Origin: Deltaproteobacteria bacterium
GTDB lineage: Bacteria; Myxococcota_A; UBA796; GCA-2862545
Assembly: GCA_007693595.1 (NCBI GenBank)
Contig: REDI01000031.1
Location: 62,001-126,000 of the forward strand
DNA length: 64,000 bases
Direction: 5' to 3'
In this document: one piece after another, positions 62,318 to 64,000 of the stretch
Layout of the letters: every line of letters begins with the position of its first letter
Numbering within the stretch: position 1 is the stretch's first letter
Program-made: the position numbers and the translations under genes
The notes under the pieces: generated by a model
Told to the model about the DNA's origin: nothing
Database searches by the model: none
Seen by the model: the letters and a program-made list of their open reading frames with translations, nothing else

Positions 62318-63672
62318 TGGCGAACTCCCTCCACACCCGCACCGAGACCGTGCTCCGGCGACTCGTCCGCCGGGACGCGACCTCTCAGGTGCGCAAGGTG
62401 CTCGCCAAGAGCCGCCCGGAGGACGTCGCGGCGGCGCTGGAGCACATGACGCGGTCGGAGCGCCAACGGCTCTTCCCGATGCTCGGGGATCGTGAGACCG
62501 CCGCCGAAGTCATGGTCAACCTCTCCGAAGGCGCCCTGAGGGACGTGCTCGCCTCGGTTGGCTCCGGGCTTATCGTGGAGCTCCTCGAGCGCATGGAGCC
62601 CGACGACGCGACCGATGTCATCGAGGCGTTGCCCGAAGAGCTTCGCGCGGCGGTCCTCAGCGACCTTCGTGGCGAAGATACCGAAGAGCTCAGCGTCCTG
62701 ATGTCCTGGCCCAGCGACACGGCGGGCGGGATCATGTCGACCAGCTTCTTCTCGATGCCCGAGGCATCGACGTGCGGGCAGGCCATCGAGCAGATCCAGA
62801 GCAAGGGCGAAGACTTCGACAGCCTGTTCTACGTCTACGTGCTCGACGGGCAGGGGCGCCTGGTCGGGGTCGTCAGCCTGCGCCAGCTCCTCACCAATCC
62901 CCCGAATACACCCCTCGTCAGCGTGATGACCCGTGAAGTCATCACGGTGGGGCCCAAGCAGGACCAAGAGGAGGTCGCCCGCTACGTGGCGCGCTACGAC
63001 CTGCTCGCTATCCCCGTCGTCGATGAGCACCAGCGCCAGCTCGGCATCGTCACCGTCGATGACGTCGTCGACGTCATCCGCGAGGAGGCGGTCGAAGACA
63101 TGATGCTTCTCGTGGGGATTAACGACGATGCAGCCCATGGCAAGGGCATCTTCGCGCTGGTGAAAGACCGGGCGGGCTGGCTCCTGGCGACCATCGGTGG
63201 AGGGGTCCTCTCGTCGGAGCTGATCGGATCGTTCGAACAGACCTTGATGGCGGTGGCGGTCCTGGCGGGTTTCATCCCGGTCATCATGGGGATGGGCGGC
63301 AATGTGGGCTTGCAGTCGGCCACGATCACGGTGCGAGGGATCGCGACGGGCCACGTTCAACTCGGGGGTGCGCTGGCCTACATCTGGCGCGAGACCAGGG
63401 TCGGCGTGGTCATGGGTCTGCTCTTTGCGGTCGTCCTTGGCGGCTATGGCTTGGTCCGCTACCTCGACCAGCCGCTCATCGGCGTGAGCGTCGGGATCTC
63501 GGTCTGTCTGGCGATCATCGTCGCGAGTCTTTTTGGAACCACTGTTCCGGTCGTGCTGTCGCTCATCGGGGTCGATCCTGCGCTCGCCACCGGGCCCTTC
63601 GTGACCACGGCCTCGGACATTACGGGCATCATCATCTACTTGGGCGTCGCGACGGTGCTGCTGCAGATCTGA
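62317..63672 (+). CDS. mgtE: Magnesium transporter MgtE
   Basis: A 451-residue MgtE. The N-domain (about 1-130, with 'GDRETAAEVMVNLSEGALRD') is followed by two CBS units ('MTREVITVGP', 'IPVVDEHQRQLGIVTVDDVVD') and five membrane helices. The pore motif is 'PVIMGMGGNVGLQSATI', and 'PFVTTASDITGI' lies in helix 5. It imports Mg2+ under CBS-domain gating. The ATG overlaps the upstream stop. No M-box riboswitch is possible in this overlap. Confidence 0.93.
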   Translation: MANSLHTRTETVLRRLVRRDATSQVRKVLAKSRPEDVAAALEHMTRSERQRLFPMLGDRETAAEVMVNLSEGALRDVLASVGSGLIVELLERMEPDDATDVIEALPEELRAAVLSDLRGEDTEELSVLMSWPSDTAGGIMSTSFFSMPEASTCGQAIEQIQSKGEDFDSLFYVYVLDGQGRLVGVVSLRQLLTNPPNTPLVSVMTREVITVGPKQDQEEVARYVARYDLLAIPVVDEHQRQLGIVTVDDVVDVIREEAVEDMMLLVGINDDAAHGKGIFALVKDRAGWLLATIGGGVLSSELIGSFEQTLMAVAVLAGFIPVIMGMGGNVGLQSATITVRGIATGHVQLGGALAYIWRETRVGVVMGLLFAVVLGGYGLVRYLDQPLIGVSVGISVCLAIIVASLFGTTVPVVLSLIGVDPALATGPFVTTASDITGIIIYLGVATVLLQI

Positions 63673-63708
63673 GCGATGCCAGTCATGAACGGGTCATGTG
63701 GGGCTCAG
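63669..63708. terminator. Nested hairpins across mgtE and recO ends
   Basis: CTGAGC (63669-63674) and GCTCAG (63703-63708) enclose an inner hairpin, CATGA and TCATG around ACGGG (63684-63698). The mgtE stop codon lies in the outer left arm, and the recO stop codon (63694-63696, minus strand) in the inner right arm. Confidence 0.5.
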
Positions 63709-64000
63709 CCCCTCGACCTCCTCGAGCATGGGGCGAGACTTGAGCCCTGCTCCAAGGTGCCACTCGGCGAAGTCGGTCAGCAGATAGAGGGGCGCTGCGG
63801 GACGGACTCCCAGCGTGTCGCGCAGCGGGGTGCGGCGCAAGGCCTCGAGGCGCAGGAGAGCGTCGGCAGAGACGCGGGGCGCCGGCGCGCAGGCGGCGTG
63901 GACTCCCCCGCCGGAAGAGGTGGAGAAGCAGCAGGGATCCGTGAGGCGCTCACGGCAGATCGGACAAAGCACCAGGGCTGGGGTAAATCCGGCAAAGGTG
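63694..64000 (-). CDS. recO: DNA repair protein RecO, C-terminal part
   Basis: The frame is open to the right edge and the gene's start lies outside. The visible part has 'CPICRERL', then 'GGGVHAACAP' (CxxC and a later Cys, the RecO zinc motif), an internal 'VSADALLRLEALRRTPL' and 'EWHLGAGLKSRPML' near the end. These fit the C-terminal domain of RecO, which loads RecA with RecR. A GTG at 63972 could start a shorter version, but the family needs a further 150-odd residues upstream. Confidence 0.72.
   Translation of the reverse strand, partial: TFAGFTPALVLCPICRERLTDPCCFSTSSGGGVHAACAPAPRVSADALLRLEALRRTPLRDTLGVRPAAPLYLLTDFAEWHLGAGLKSRPMLEEVEGLSPT

Noticed and set aside
1-64000. CRISPR arrays, insertion sequences and prophage genes
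   Set aside because: I saw no spaced direct repeats, transposase genes or phage structural genes in the window.

Overview
The window is a 64 kb stretch of a high-GC Gram-negative bacterial chromosome, most likely from the Myxococcota or a close deltaproteobacterial relative. Four things support this. There is a MYXO-CTERM-like C-terminal sorting tail on the beta-helix protein at 36181-39165. MopE-type DxDxDG/DCDDxDP metal-binding repeats occur in two secreted proteins. Eight predicted lipoproteins are present, none with Asp after the lipobox Cys, which suggests outer-membrane destination by the enterobacterial rule. There is also a CarH/LitR-type B12 photoreceptor beside a carotenoid-type desaturase. 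Gene density is high and coding-strand blocks alternate. No gap between genes exceeds about 270 bases. I see no tRNA, rRNA, CRISPR array, insertion sequence or prophage.

Layout. 1-2517: the N-terminus of a YkgJ-type cysteine-cluster protein (off the left edge), a hydrolase-fold protein without its nucleophile, a small HTH protein and a cyclophilin. 2524-6118: low-molecular-weight phosphatase, RNase D, purine nucleoside phosphorylase and a uracil phosphoribosyltransferase-like enzyme. 6138-18405: an envelope block with lipoproteins, a beta-rich exported protein, a class A penicillin-binding protein with an N-terminal zinc ribbon, a very long S41 C-terminal protease, a MATE exporter and a CPBP protease. 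18496-20763: a compact UvrA paralogue. 20977-28043: the pyruvate dehydrogenase complex (E1alpha, E1beta, E2, E3) on the minus strand, preceded by two coupled lipoproteins and with a third lipoprotein gene between E2 and E3.

28112-41643: a pentapeptide-repeat protein with a second C-terminal domain, a methyltransferase with regulatory domain, FabG, a small basic protein, a giant rhomboid protease, the MYXO-CTERM beta-helix protein, a MYG1-family protein and a lipoprotein metalloprotease. 41631-44828: a light-response candidate unit (CarH-like regulator, unusual SDR, CrtI-type desaturase). 44954-52030: a GH13 lipoprotein, a translationally coupled three-gene unit ending in a metallophosphoesterase, minCDE and a lipoprotein. 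52208-64000: RNA and DNA metabolism genes (RlmI-like methyltransferase, RNase E/G, RecD2-like helicase, RlmN) with a GNAT-nitrilase fusion, a thioesterase, MTA phosphorylase, a RodZ-like protein, MgtE and the C-terminus of RecO off the right edge.

How the genes work together: the Min system, PBP1A, the S41 protease and the RodZ-like protein all serve envelope growth and division. PNP, MTA phosphorylase and UPRT are salvage enzymes. RNase D, RNase E/G, RlmN and the RlmI-like enzyme handle RNA maturation and modification. The most unusual signals are (i) the UvrA paralogue in which all three elements of one composite ATPase site are degraded while the other site is intact, (ii) the CarH-SDR-desaturase unit, (iii) the zinc-ribbon PBP1A, and (iv) compact T-less hairpins that enclose both stop codons of several convergent gene pairs.
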